From contig NCGX01000004.1 in the NCBI GenBank assembly GCA_002256995.1, positions 62,001 to 126,000 of the forward strand: a DNA stretch of 64,000 nucleotides, read 5' to 3'. Each line of letters starts with the position of its first letter. Within the stretch, counting starts at the first letter, position 1. Shown piece after piece: positions 32,301 through 40,457 of this stretch. The DNA is from Hydrogenophilales bacterium 16-64-40 (lineage in GTDB: Bacteria; Pseudomonadota; Gammaproteobacteria; Burkholderiales; Thiobacillaceae). The translations under genes were made by a program, and so were the position numbers. The notes below the pieces were generated by a model that searched no databases, was not told the DNA's origin, and worked only from the letters and a program-made list of their open reading frames with translations.

Positions 32301-32414
32301 ACGGGGGTGGCGAAAAATGGCTACCTCACCAATACCCTGACGCCCTTCGTGGGCGACGCCAACACCCAGACGCCGGAGTTCAAGGCGTTCCTGGTGAACG
32401 TCGAGAAAGTGTGA
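29342..32414 (+). CDS. fdnG: Formate dehydrogenase (FdnG/FdoG type) alpha subunit, selenocysteine-containing, frame broken twice
   Basis: Catalytic molybdenum or tungsten bis-MGD subunit that oxidises formate to CO2. The N-terminus has a Tat signal ([14 protein letters not shown]) and a [4Fe-4S] motif [12 protein letters not shown]. The sequence follows E. coli FdnG closely to EKAFLVN-type residues at the C-terminus, about 1024 residues if repaired. UGA at 29926-29928 replaces the active-site codon in [14 protein letters not shown], so it is selenocysteine. Two frame breaks are seen: one base lost in the A-rich run near 29791-29803, and a net -1 or +2 change near 32075-32115. Homology continues unbroken in frame on each side, so sequence error or very recent loss is likely. 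It is exported with its partner, the beta subunit. Confidence 0.88.
29926..29957 (+). promoter_or_regulatory. Selenocysteine UGA codon with bacterial SECIS hairpin
   Basis: After the UGA (29926-29928) there are exactly 11 bases and then a hairpin: GG, a bulged T at 29942, GGCAA, loop GTC, TTGCC and CC. A bulged U and a G-U in the loop are the features SelB needs in the E. coli fdhF and fdnG elements, and the 11-base spacing is the known optimum. This shows that the host must have selABCD, which are not in this window. Confidence 0.9.
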
Positions 32415-32424
32415 GGAGACGACC

Positions 32425-33300
32425 ATGGCATTGCAATCTCTCGACATCCTGGCCCGTTTCGCCACCACCACGCCGCCTCCCAAAGTTCGTGCCGAAGCGA
32501 CCATCCCGGTCGCCAAGCTGATCGACATTTCCAAGTGCATCGGCTGCAAGGCCTGCCAGGTGGCCTGCATGCAGTGGAACGATCTGCGCGACGAGGTGGG
32601 CGAGAACGTCGGCGTGTACGACAACCCCGCCGACCTCAGCGACCAGTCGTGGACGGTGATGCGCTTCTCGGAAGTAGAGGTGCAGCAGGGCAAACTCGAA
32701 TGGCTGATTCGCAAGGACGGCTGCATGCACTGCGCCGATCCCGGCTGCCTCAAGGCCTGTCCGTCGCCGGGGGCGATCGTGCAATACGCCAACGGCATCG
32801 TCGACTTCCACGAGGAACACTGCATCGGCTGCGGCTACTGCCTCACCGGCTGCCCGTTCAACATCCCGCGCATCTCGAAGAAGGACAGCAAGGCCTACAA
32901 GTGCACCTTGTGCTCCGACCGCGTGGCGGTGGGGCTGGAGCCGGCCTGCGTGAAAACCTGTCCGACCAGCGCCATCGTGTTCGGCTCCAAGGCCGACATG
33001 ATCCATCACGCGGAAGGGCGCATCGCCGACCTCAAGGAGCGCGGCTACGCCAACGCGGGGCTGTACGACCCGCAGGGCGTCGGCGGCACCCATGTGATGT
33101 ACGTGCTGCAGCACGCCGACCAGCCCGAGCTTTATTCGAACCTGCCGAAGGACCCCAGCATCAGCCCGCTGGTCAGCCTGTGGACGGGCATCACCAAACC
33201 GCTGATGAGTCTTGGCATCGGGCTCGCCGTCTTTGCCGGCTTCTTCCATTTCGTCACGGCCGGACCCAAGGAAGTGGAGGAAGAGGAAAAAGCGGATTGA
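32425..33300 (+). CDS. fdnH: Formate dehydrogenase iron-sulfur (beta) subunit
   Basis: Electron-transfer subunit of the membrane-bound formate dehydrogenase, 291 residues. Four [4Fe-4S] binding motifs are visible: [15 protein letters not shown] near residue 38, [18 protein letters not shown] near residue 100, [13 protein letters not shown] near residue 133 and [20 protein letters not shown] near residue 155. A C-terminal transmembrane helix ([20 protein letters not shown]) anchors it at the periplasmic face, as in E. coli FdnH. It begins 10 bases after the alpha gene. Confidence 0.96.
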   Translation: MALQSLDILARFATTTPPPKVRAEATIPVAKLIDISKCIGCKACQVACMQWNDLRDEVGENVGVYDNPADLSDQSWTVMRFSEVEVQQGKLEWLIRKDGCMHCADPGCLKACPSPGAIVQYANGIVDFHEEHCIGCGYCLTGCPFNIPRISKKDSKAYKCTLCSDRVAVGLEPACVKTCPTSAIVFGSKADMIHHAEGRIADLKERGYANAGLYDPQGVGGTHVMYVLQHADQPELYSNLPKDPSISPLVSLWTGITKPLMSLGIGLAVFAGFFHFVTAGPKEVEEEEKAD

Positions 33301-33342
33301 GTCGATCCGCAACGTCTCTTCCACCGACATCTAGGAGCGATC

Positions 33343-33960
33343 ATGAGCACTTTTATACAACGCTACACCGCCCGCGAACGCAGCAATCACTGGATTGTGG
33401 CCATCGCCTTCATCCTTGCCGCGCTGTCGGGGCTGGCGCTGTTCCATCCGGCCTTTTTCTTTCTGGTGAACCTGTTCGGCGGCGGTCCCTGGGCGCGCAT
33501 CCTGCATCCCTTCATCGGCGTGGTGATGTTCCTCTTCTTCATCGCCATGGCGGTCCGGTTCTGGGGACACAACCGCATCACCCCGGCCGATCGCCAGTGG
33601 ATGAAGCGCATCGGCGACGTGGTGTGCAACCGCGACCAGGGCCTGCCCGAAGTCGGCAAGTACAACGCCGGCCAGAAAGTCCTGTTCTGGACCATGGTGG
33701 TGAGCATTCCGGTGCTGCTGCTCTCCGGCATCGTCATCTGGCAGCCCTGGTTCGCACCGTTCTTTCCCATCGGGCTGATGCGCCTGGCTGTCGTCGTGCA
33801 CGCGCTGGTGGCCTGGATCCTCACTCTCGGCATCGTCGTGCACATCTATGCGGCGATCTGGGTCAGGGGAACGGTCCGCGCGATGACGCGCGGCACCGTG
33901 TCCGAGGCTTGGGCCAAGCACCATCACCGCGCCTGGTACCGCCAGATGACCGGGAAATAG
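33343..33960 (+). CDS. fdnI: Formate dehydrogenase cytochrome b556 (gamma) subunit
   Basis: Membrane cytochrome that takes electrons from the beta subunit and reduces quinone, linking formate oxidation to respiration. The 205-residue protein has four hydrophobic helices (near residues 17, 58, 115 and 150) with histidines available for two hemes (SNHWIVA, ILHPFIGVVM, VVVHALVAWIL, IVVHIYAAIW). It follows the beta gene after 42 bases with an AGGAG ribosome binding site. Confidence 0.95.
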   Translation: MSTFIQRYTARERSNHWIVAIAFILAALSGLALFHPAFFFLVNLFGGGPWARILHPFIGVVMFLFFIAMAVRFWGHNRITPADRQWMKRIGDVVCNRDQGLPEVGKYNAGQKVLFWTMVVSIPVLLLSGIVIWQPWFAPFFPIGLMRLAVVVHALVAWILTLGIVVHIYAAIWVRGTVRAMTRGTVSEAWAKHHHRAWYRQMTGK

Positions 33961-34024
33961 GTTCGACTTGAATTTTGAGTCGATTGTCTAGATTAAAAAC
34001 CTCACAAGGAAAATTGATCAATCC

Positions 34025-34939
34025 ATGACCACGACCCTCCTGCAGCCCGGCCAGATCGAAGCGGCGGCCGGCAGCATTCCCGAACTGCGGCTGCCGCCCG
34101 CCGACCTGTTTCTGATGCGTGCCCGGCGGCTTGAGCAACTGGCGGAAGGCCATGCGATGGGCGCCTACCTGCGCTTCGCCGCCCAGCTGGCACGGGCGCA
34201 GCAGGAAAGGCTGAACGCCGGCCCGGCGGGGGAGTTGCCCTCGCCCGAACGGCTGGCGCAATGCTTCGAATACCTCATGCCGCCCTTGGCGCCGGCCGGA
34301 TTGGCGCGGCCGGCTGGCTGGCGCGACACCGCCAGGCAGCTGGCTAAAACGGTTCAACCGCTTCTCACCGCAGCCGGCCAGGCTGCGCTGCAGCCGGTGG
34401 TGGAAGGCGCGGACGCCTGGCTGGACGAGCAGGCCACCTGGCTGCTCGATATCGATACCCAACACCTGAATGCTGCCGTGACGCCGGTGATCGGCGCCGC
34501 TCTGCAGGTGCACTGGACCCATCTCGCGCGCCAGCTCGACCCTGCCCTGGTGGCGCGCCCCGAACACCCCAACCTGTGCCCGGTGCGCGGTGCGCATCCG
34601 GTGAGCTCGGTGGTGCGCATCGGCGGCGCCGAAAACGGCCTGCGCTACCTGCACTGCACGTTGTGCAGTGCAGAATGGCACGTGGTGCGGGCCAAGTGCA
34701 GCAACTGCGACAATACCCGCGGCATTGCCCATTATCATCTTGAGGGCGGCAACCGGGTCGTCGATGCCGAGAGCTGCCCGGAGTGCCAGAGCTACCTCAA
34801 GGTCATCCACCAGGACAAGGACCCGCTAGCCGACCCGGTGGCCGACGACCTCGCCAGCCTGACGCTCGACCTGCTGATGGACGAGGTGGATTTCGTCCGC
34901 AGCGGTGTCAACTGGTACCTGATGCAAGGCCACTCTTGA
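34025..34939 (+). CDS. fdhE: Formate dehydrogenase accessory protein FdhE, one zinc-ribbon cysteine changed
   Basis: Chaperone needed for activity of Tat-exported respiratory formate dehydrogenases; in E. coli it binds the catalytic subunit and iron. The 304-residue protein shows three of the usual paired cysteine motifs: CTLCSAEWHVVRAKCSNCDN near residue 217 and CPECQSY near residue 256. The first motif, normally CPVCG, reads CPVRG (residue about 182), a Cys-to-Arg change that needs a single T-to-C substitution. It follows the gamma gene by 64 bases and completes the operon. Confidence 0.93.
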   Translation: MTTTLLQPGQIEAAAGSIPELRLPPADLFLMRARRLEQLAEGHAMGAYLRFAAQLARAQQERLNAGPAGELPSPERLAQCFEYLMPPLAPAGLARPAGWRDTARQLAKTVQPLLTAAGQAALQPVVEGADAWLDEQATWLLDIDTQHLNAAVTPVIGAALQVHWTHLARQLDPALVARPEHPNLCPVRGAHPVSSVVRIGGAENGLRYLHCTLCSAEWHVVRAKCSNCDNTRGIAHYHLEGGNRVVDAESCPECQSYLKVIHQDKDPLADPVADDLASLTLDLLMDEVDFVRSGVNWYLMQGHS

Positions 34940-35102
34940 TCACGCCAGAAGGCCGAACGGTTAAAAGCCGTCTGTAGCTGGGGGCCGGTGCAAACAAGTC
35001 ACCTCGCCGTGCCGTAAGCGGGATCCACCGCGTGGGGTGCCTCCGGCAGCTGTTTGCCCTGAATCAATGAGAGGATGGGGCCGATCATGGCGACGCCTCG
35101 GT

Positions 35103-35609
35103 TCACTCAACCGGTATGGTGATAACGTGGCGCTTGCTGGCTTCGGCCTTGGGCAACTCGACCCGCAACACGCCATTCTTGTAGCTTGCCTTGGCCTCTT
35201 CGGCCTTCACTGCCATGGGCAGGGGAACCACCCGGCGGAAGCGGCCATAGGCGCATTGCATGACGCGCCAGCGGCCCTCGGTTTCCTGCCGTTCGAAGCG
35301 TTTTTCGCCCTTCACCACCAGGGCGTCGTCGAGGACCTCGATGTCCATGTCGGCCTTTTCCATGCCCGGCACCTCCAGTCGCACCCGCAGACTGTTTTCG
35401 TCCTCGAACACGTCACCGCCGAGCAGCGCCCAGCCCTGGGTCGGAAGATAGGCGTCGTCATCCACCTCGTTGGGTGCGGGCAGGTTGGTTTTTTCGCCCG
35501 GCTTGAAGCGGGTGAGCGCCCCGGCAGCGGATTTCCACAGGTGGCGCCCCCCTTCGGATACGTTCTCCCACAAAGAACCAACACTTTCTTTCAAATCATC
35601 CAGTTTCAT
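35103..35609 (-). CDS. Small heat shock protein, Hsp20 family
   Basis: ATP-independent holdase chaperone of the alpha-crystallin type, 168 residues. The alpha-crystallin domain runs from about residue 70 (VFEDENSLRVRLEVPGMEKA) to residue 160, and ends with the A-x-x-x-NGVL signature (AKASYKNGVLRVELPK) and an IxI-like tail (HVITIPVE). The N-terminal arm has a short acidic stretch. I chose ATG 35609, preceded by GGAG, over a start 12 codons upstream. It lies at the edge of the stress island. Confidence 0.92.
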   Translation of the reverse strand: MKLDDLKESVGSLWENVSEGGRHLWKSAAGALTRFKPGEKTNLPAPNEVDDDAYLPTQGWALLGGDVFEDENSLRVRLEVPGMEKADMDIEVLDDALVVKGEKRFERQETEGRWRVMQCAYGRFRRVVPLPMAVKAEEAKASYKNGVLRVELPKAEASKRHVITIPVE

Positions 35610-35782
35610 AATGTGCTCCTGCAGATCAGGTGGGGTGGCCGTCACCGGGACACGGCGGCGTGGTCAGTCCGCCCCACGAGGAAGCGGAACGACCCGATGG
35701 TCGTTTCAATGTAGGCTTTGGAGGGGCGTTTTCAATGCTTGAACTGACACGCGCCTGTCACGCCCGTACAGGAGGAAGGCAC

Positions 35783-36249
35783 ATGCAATTCAAGGACGCG
35801 GCCGCAACGCCGCAGCCCGTCGATATCGGGTATGGCCCGTTTTTTGGCGCCCGGCGGCCCTGGTGGATCACGGGGGCAGTCGACATCCATTGGCCGGCCA
35901 TGCTCCTGCTCGTCTTCTCGCTGCATCTGGCGTTGCTGGCCCAGCTGGGGCTGTCACGCGTGCGTGAATTCGACGCCGACCAGACCGCCGCCCCCGAGGG
36001 TCTGGCCCGGGCGCTCGGCAAGATCGAACGGGCTTCCCGCGCCTGGCAGGCGTGGTTGCTGCCCGGCTGGGGCAACCCGGAGCCGTCCTGGCTGCGCACC
36101 CATCCGGCCACCGACGAGCGCATCCGACGCTTGAATGCGCTCTCCCATCACGCAGCGGAAACCCTCTGGCAGGACGGGGGCGCGTCCAGCCCCGGCACCC
36201 CCCCGTGCGCCGCTCGCCGCGCTGGCATCCGGGCGGGATCTGGCACTGA
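35783..36249 (+). pseudogene. Truncated and frameshifted M48 (HtpX-like) metalloprotease remnant
   Basis: Only the C-terminal part of an M48 membrane protease is recognisable: a hydrophobic helix (AMLLLVFSLHLALLAQLGLS), the third zinc-ligand motif REFDADQTA, APEGLARALGKIE and LRTHPATDERIRRL. The N-terminal half with the catalytic HExxH is missing. The family ending PPVRRSPRWHPGGIWH lies in the next frame, so one base has been lost near 36170-36200. A good ribosome binding site (AGGAGGAAGG) precedes the ATG at 35783. It cannot be an active protease; a residual binding role is conceivable. Confidence 0.65.
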
Positions 36250-36406
36250 CAACGCGAGGCGCCCTTGCGCCGCCAGTCTCAACAACCCGGTGGCTTTTTT
36301 CTTATTAAACAATAATAAATAAGACAATCTTCATGTGCCATGTCACGTCTGGGTGGTGCATGCACACGCACAACGCATGTATCTCAAGCCGATGCAGCGC
36401 CCTTTT

Positions 36407-37936
36407 TCATTGCTGCGCGTCGATGCGAACGATGTCAGCCCGTTCGTCGGCGGCGAGCGGCTCTTCCGTATCGAGTTGATGCTGCAGCACGGCGAGGTCG
36501 GCTTCCGAAGCGTCGCCGCCTGAACGTGCGCGCTGGACGATGCGCTCGCGCAGGGTGGCGAGGGGGACGGGGAAATCGAGGATACGAAATTCGACATCGC
36601 GCGTCCGCGCCACGTCGCGCAGCAGGTCGCGCTGCCAACGCGCGGTGAAAGTGGCGTCGACGATTGCCGGCCAGCCAGCATCGAGGATTTGGCCGGCCAG
36701 GTGCGCCAGATGCTTGTAGGTGTTCTGCGTGGCGTCGGCCGCGTACAAGTTTTCGCCGACGCCGGAGCCGCTGCGCGCCTGGGCGTCGAGTCCGGCGAGG
36801 CGCTTGCGTTCGACATCGGAGCGTAAGCGGATCGCCCCAGGCGTCTGCATCAGTTTTTGGGTGACGGTGGTCTTGCCGGAACCCGACAGGCCGTGGGTGA
36901 CGTCGAGGCGGACGGGCAGGGGGCGCGTCAGGGTGGTGGCGAGGTTCAGCAGCGCGCGTACTTCGGCGAGCGCTGTATCGCGCTTGGCCCCGACGGTCTG
37001 CGCGCTGCGAATGGCAGCGACCTTGGCTCGCACCAGCGCGCGATACACCGCGTAGTAGCGGAGTAGCGCGGTCCCTGAGTAGTCGCCGGTGCGTTCCAGC
37101 CAGCCGTTGAGGAAGAGCCAAGCCCAGTCGGCATGGCCGCGTTGCAGCAGATCCATATAGCAGAACGCGACCTCGGACTGGATGTCGATCCAGCGCAGTT
37201 CGGGGTTGAATTCGATGCAGTCGAACACCAGCAGCTGGCCATCGACCCAGGCGAGGTTGCCGAGGTGGAGATCGCCGTGGCATTCGCGCACGAAGCCGTC
37301 GCGCTTGCGCGCGGCCATCAGCGGCGACAGGCGCGCATGCTCGGCTTCGCTCCAGCGCTGCAAAGCGTCCAACTGCTGCCGGTCGGCGGGGGCATCGAGG
37401 CGCGGGGCGATCTGCGCGAAGTTCTGCGCCACCGGCTGCCAGACCTTTTCCGGGTTGCCCCAGGGGCTGTCCAGCGCGGCGCGCTTGCAGCCTTCGAGAT
37501 GGAAGCGGGCGAGGGTGGCGGCAATGGCTTCGACGTGTTGCGCGGTCATCCCGCCCTCGGTGTCGAGCCGGTCGAGCGTGGCGTCCGGCGGGAACTGGCG
37601 CATCTTCACCGCGTACTCGAAGGTCTCGCCGCTGCCGTTGACGCGCGGGGCGGCCGGGGTGCCGGTGATCGGCACCACGTCGAGGTAGATGGCGGGCGCG
37701 AGCCGCCGGTTGAGCTGCACTTCGTCGCAGCAGGCGTGCAGGCGCTTGTCGAGACTGCTGAAATCGAGGAAGCCGAGATTGAGCGGCTTCTTGATTTTGT
37801 AGGCGAATTCACCGGTGAGCAGGACCCAGGAAATATGGGTTTCGATCAGCCGGACCGGACCGGCCGCGTGGTCGTAGCAGGCCGGGGCCTGCAGGCCGCG
37901 GATCAGTTGAGGCAGATCGTCTTTCGATCCCGGCAT
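36407..37936 (-). CDS. COG2187 kinase-like protein fused to an AAA P-loop domain
   Basis: A 509-residue two-domain protein. The first 330 residues resemble aminoglycoside phosphotransferase-like kinases (ECHGDLHLGNLAWVDGQLLV and FDCIEFNPELRWIDI contain the His-Gly-Asp and Asp motifs of that fold). The C-terminal part is a zeta-toxin/kinase-like P-loop ATPase (THGLSGSGKTTVTQKLMQ). The substrate is unknown; genes of this type occur in stress and low-oxygen clusters. The start is uncertain: ATG 37936 is chosen, but ATG 37981, overlapping the dksA stop, would couple translation. A second copy lacking the AAA domain lies at 45.6 kb. Confidence 0.85.
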   Translation of the reverse strand: MPGSKDDLPQLIRGLQAPACYDHAAGPVRLIETHISWVLLTGEFAYKIKKPLNLGFLDFSSLDKRLHACCDEVQLNRRLAPAIYLDVVPITGTPAAPRVNGSGETFEYAVKMRQFPPDATLDRLDTEGGMTAQHVEAIAATLARFHLEGCKRAALDSPWGNPEKVWQPVAQNFAQIAPRLDAPADRQQLDALQRWSEAEHARLSPLMAARKRDGFVRECHGDLHLGNLAWVDGQLLVFDCIEFNPELRWIDIQSEVAFCYMDLLQRGHADWAWLFLNGWLERTGDYSGTALLRYYAVYRALVRAKVAAIRSAQTVGAKRDTALAEVRALLNLATTLTRPLPVRLDVTHGLSGSGKTTVTQKLMQTPGAIRLRSDVERKRLAGLDAQARSGSGVGENLYAADATQNTYKHLAHLAGQILDAGWPAIVDATFTARWQRDLLRDVARTRDVEFRILDFPVPLATLRERIVQRARSGGDASEADLAVLQHQLDTEEPLAADERADIVRIDAQQ

Positions 37937-37980
37937 CGTGATGTTTCCACTTTGACTCAATGGTGTGGATGGCAGCCGCA

Positions 37981-38379
37981 TCACATCTTCGGGTGCCCTT
38001 CCTGCGCATACTCCCTTTCGCGTTTTTCCTGGCACACGATGCAGCGCTTGGCGGTCGGGTAGGCCTGCCGGCGGGTAAAACCGACGTCATCCCCGCAGTC
38101 GGTGCACACGCCGTATTCCCCGTTCTTGATGCGCTGGAACGCGGCCTCGATATCGCGCATGCCCTGTATGTGGCGGTCCAGAATCGCCACGTTGAAGTCC
38201 GCCAAGGCGTTGGCCATCGACTCGTCGCCGGTGTCGCCAGGTTCGCTGTTGAGCAGGTCGATGCGATGCTGATCGCCCGAGTTTTCGAGTTCACTGCGCA
38301 CTTCGCGCAACAGTACCTGGTTATCCTCGTTCAATCGCTTCGTGAGTTGATCAAGCTGGGACTGGTTAAGGGGTGCCAT
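37981..38379 (-). CDS. DksA/TraR-family zinc-finger transcription factor
   Basis: A 132-residue protein with a coiled-coil N-terminal part and a C-terminal four-cysteine zinc finger: CTDCGDDVGFTRRQAYPTAK followed by CIVCQEKRE. DksA-type proteins enter the RNA polymerase secondary channel and act with ppGpp in starvation responses. It is shorter than the 151-residue housekeeping DksA and lies in a stress gene group, so it is more likely a paralogue than the main DksA; the symbol is left empty for that reason. Confidence 0.88.
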   Translation of the reverse strand: MAPLNQSQLDQLTKRLNEDNQVLLREVRSELENSGDQHRIDLLNSEPGDTGDESMANALADFNVAILDRHIQGMRDIEAAFQRIKNGEYGVCTDCGDDVGFTRRQAYPTAKRCIVCQEKREREYAQEGHPKM

Positions 38380-38462
38380 CGAACCTCCTGCGCATGTACG
38401 GTTGTAAATGAACCTGCTTCATGTATCCGGATAGCAAGCTCCTGTTTCAAGCATAAGCCAAA

Positions 38463-39212
38463 TCAGGACCTGCGCGTCCCGCTGCCTCTTAAATCCGGCA
38501 ACGCACTCGCTGTGATTGCTTGACATAAAGATTCGACCACCAGGCTGCGCAGGGCACCCCATGGGCGCCCGCCGCGCAGGACATGCTTGTGATTGATTTC
38601 CAGTTCGATGCCGACATACGCGTCAGCCGGGAAGCGGCGACGCAGGAAGGCGGTTAAACCGTCCGACCTGCCCGTGTAGGGGTAATTGCGGCGCACCCTC
38701 CATTCAGGTGCCGACGTCTTGAGACAGGCCTGCCAGCGGCGGCACAGCTCGGCTTCGCCGGGTCGCGCCGGATCGTAGAGCAGGCCGATGTCGGCGTTGC
38801 GGACTTCACCGTCGAGTTCCGGCGTGAAACTGTGCGAGGAAAGGTGGATCACCCGGCTGCCGTGCGCAATGGCGTCGGCGATATGCGCCTCGACCTGGTT
38901 TCGGAAAGGCAGGTAATGCTGTTCCAGGATTTCGCGGCGAACGTTCGCCGGTGCATTCCGGGTGGCCTCGGAGTACAGGTGCGGATGGCCGATGGAGCGG
39001 TTGAGGTCGATCAGCAGGCGGCTGGTGGTGGAGACGAACAGCGGCGCGGCCAGCGCCCCGGCCATCTGCCGGGCCAGAGTCAGCGCACCGGGATCATAGC
39101 CGCGATGGCTGCGCAGCAATGCCTCGAATCCCGCAAACAAGCTTGCGTAGCGGGGCGGAATGCGGTTGCCGCCATGCTCGCAGGTGATCAGGATGTGGTC
39201 TGGCCTTGCCAT
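38463..39212 (-). CDS. N-formylglutamate amidohydrolase family protein
   Basis: A 249-residue hydrolase of the N-formylglutamate amidohydrolase family, zinc enzymes related to carboxypeptidases. Motifs: ITCEHGGNRIPPRY near residue 9, DLNRSIGHPHLYSE near residue 69 and HLSSHSFTPELDG near residue 123. There are no histidine-degradation genes around it; instead it is the fourth gene of a tight operon with two amide-bond ligases and a C39-like peptidase, so it may deacylate or cut a peptide product. It starts 3 bases after the GCS2 gene. Confidence 0.88.
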   Translation of the reverse strand: MARPDHILITCEHGGNRIPPRYASLFAGFEALLRSHRGYDPGALTLARQMAGALAAPLFVSTTSRLLIDLNRSIGHPHLYSEATRNAPANVRREILEQHYLPFRNQVEAHIADAIAHGSRVIHLSSHSFTPELDGEVRNADIGLLYDPARPGEAELCRRWQACLKTSAPEWRVRRNYPYTGRSDGLTAFLRRRFPADAYVGIELEINHKHVLRGGRPWGALRSLVVESLCQAITASALPDLRGSGTRRS

Positions 39213-39215
39213 GCC

Positions 39216-40457
39216 CTAGCTGCCGACGAACAGCTTTCCCGCTTCCAGGCAGTCGCACAACTCGACGTAGACCGCGTGCGAGCGGTCTTTCGAGCACGCC
39301 GGGCCGACCGCCCGCAGGATGCGGCGGGCAAGCGGCCCGTGTTCCAGCATCACGCGCAAGGTCTCGACCCAGAAGGTGGAGCGGTTCAGCGCTGTCCGGT
39401 TGATGAGGTGCCGCCACAGTTCGCCCGCCCGATATTGCCGGTCGGACAAGCCGAGCAGCCGCAAATACCCGGCATCGTCGATCACCGCCTGATCGGCGTC
39501 GCGGATGCAGGCGAGCAGGATGTTCGCCAGGGCGTCGGTGCCGAAGGCCTGCTGCATGGCGAGCGTCGACCACTTGTCATCGTAGAGCGCCCGGATCACG
39601 GCGGTGGCGGCGGCGGCAATCGCAAGGTCTGCCTGCGGGCATTCCTGCACGTCGATCACGCGGATCTCGATGGCGTTGCGTTCGAAGCGCGGGATGGCGC
39701 CGCGGGCGTTGAGCCATTCGTGCCGCAACACGCCCTCCGGGTCGAGCGGCGCGATGTCGCGGTACATGGGGTCCAACACCTGCGCCGCGTATTCGGCACG
39801 GCTGTTGAGCGTGTCCGGGATCACTTGGCCGATCACCGACGGCACCCTGCCAACTGCGGTGCGGTAGGCCTCCATGCGGCGGTCAAGCGCGCCGCCAGGC
39901 GCGCCGTCGGCGAAAGGGGAGCTGGCGGCGAGTGCCGGCAGGATGGGCAGCAGCAGCCGCACCGCGGCGTGCAGGCGGGCGAATTCGGCGTCGTTGGCGA
40001 AGGGCAGGTTGAGGTGCATGCTCTGCAGGTTGGCCTGGCCGTGCTGCCGGCAATCGAAGATGCGGTCGTAGGCCTGGAATATCGGCGCGTTGTCGTGGGG
40101 CCACAAACGCATTTCGGCGGCGGGGTCCATCCAGGGATGCATGGCGCCGGGCATGAGCCGCGCGCCCAGCGGATGCAGCAGGCGGTTGACCTGCTTGACC
40201 TCGGCCTGGAAGCCCGCCACCAGCGGTTCGAGCGCGGGATCGGGATGCTCGTTTTTGATTTCGACGAGATGCAGCACGATCTCGTTGGACCATCCGAATT
40301 TTCCACGGTCGACTGACGAAACAATCTGGCCGCCCGCGGCCGCTTGCAGCAGCGCGTCGGCAATCGGCATGACCGCAAGGGTTTGCCGGTCCACGATCAT
40401 GTATTCCAGTTCGATGCCGTAGCCGGCAAACGCATGCAGCGCGGCGGCGGCTTCCAT
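39216..40457 (-). CDS. GCS2-family carboxylate-amine ligase (YbdK-like)
   Basis: A 413-residue ATP-dependent ligase of glutamate-cysteine ligase family 2, which joins the carboxylate of an amino acid to an amine. The family opening GYGIELEYMIVD lies near residue 12, with SNEIVLHLVEIKN near residue 56, MHLNLPFAND near residue 147 and ERNAIEIRVIDVQECPQAD near residue 272. It shares one base with the rimK-like stop. The normal glutathione ligase GshA is a different family, so this enzyme probably serves the specialised operon it sits in. Confidence 0.9.
   Translation of the reverse strand: MEAAAALHAFAGYGIELEYMIVDRQTLAVMPIADALLQAAAGGQIVSSVDRGKFGWSNEIVLHLVEIKNEHPDPALEPLVAGFQAEVKQVNRLLHPLGARLMPGAMHPWMDPAAEMRLWPHDNAPIFQAYDRIFDCRQHGQANLQSMHLNLPFANDAEFARLHAAVRLLLPILPALAASSPFADGAPGGALDRRMEAYRTAVGRVPSVIGQVIPDTLNSRAEYAAQVLDPMYRDIAPLDPEGVLRHEWLNARGAIPRFERNAIEIRVIDVQECPQADLAIAAAATAVIRALYDDKWSTLAMQQAFGTDALANILLACIRDADQAVIDDAGYLRLLGLSDRQYRAGELWRHLINRTALNRSTFWVETLRVMLEHGPLARRILRAVGPACSKDRSHAVYVELCDCLEAGKLFVGS

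Noticed and set aside
33986..34000. GTCTAGATTAAAAAC shared with the end of the nicotinate phosphoribosyltransferase gene near 49915
   Set aside because: A 15-base match is about what chance gives in a window of this size; no flanking similarity is seen.
34999..35088. A 29-codon minus-strand frame (MIGPILSLIQGKQ) after the Hsp20 gene
   Set aside because: Its start is slightly like DUF3096-type membrane peptides, but it loses the hydrophobic pattern after ten residues and has no ribosome binding site.
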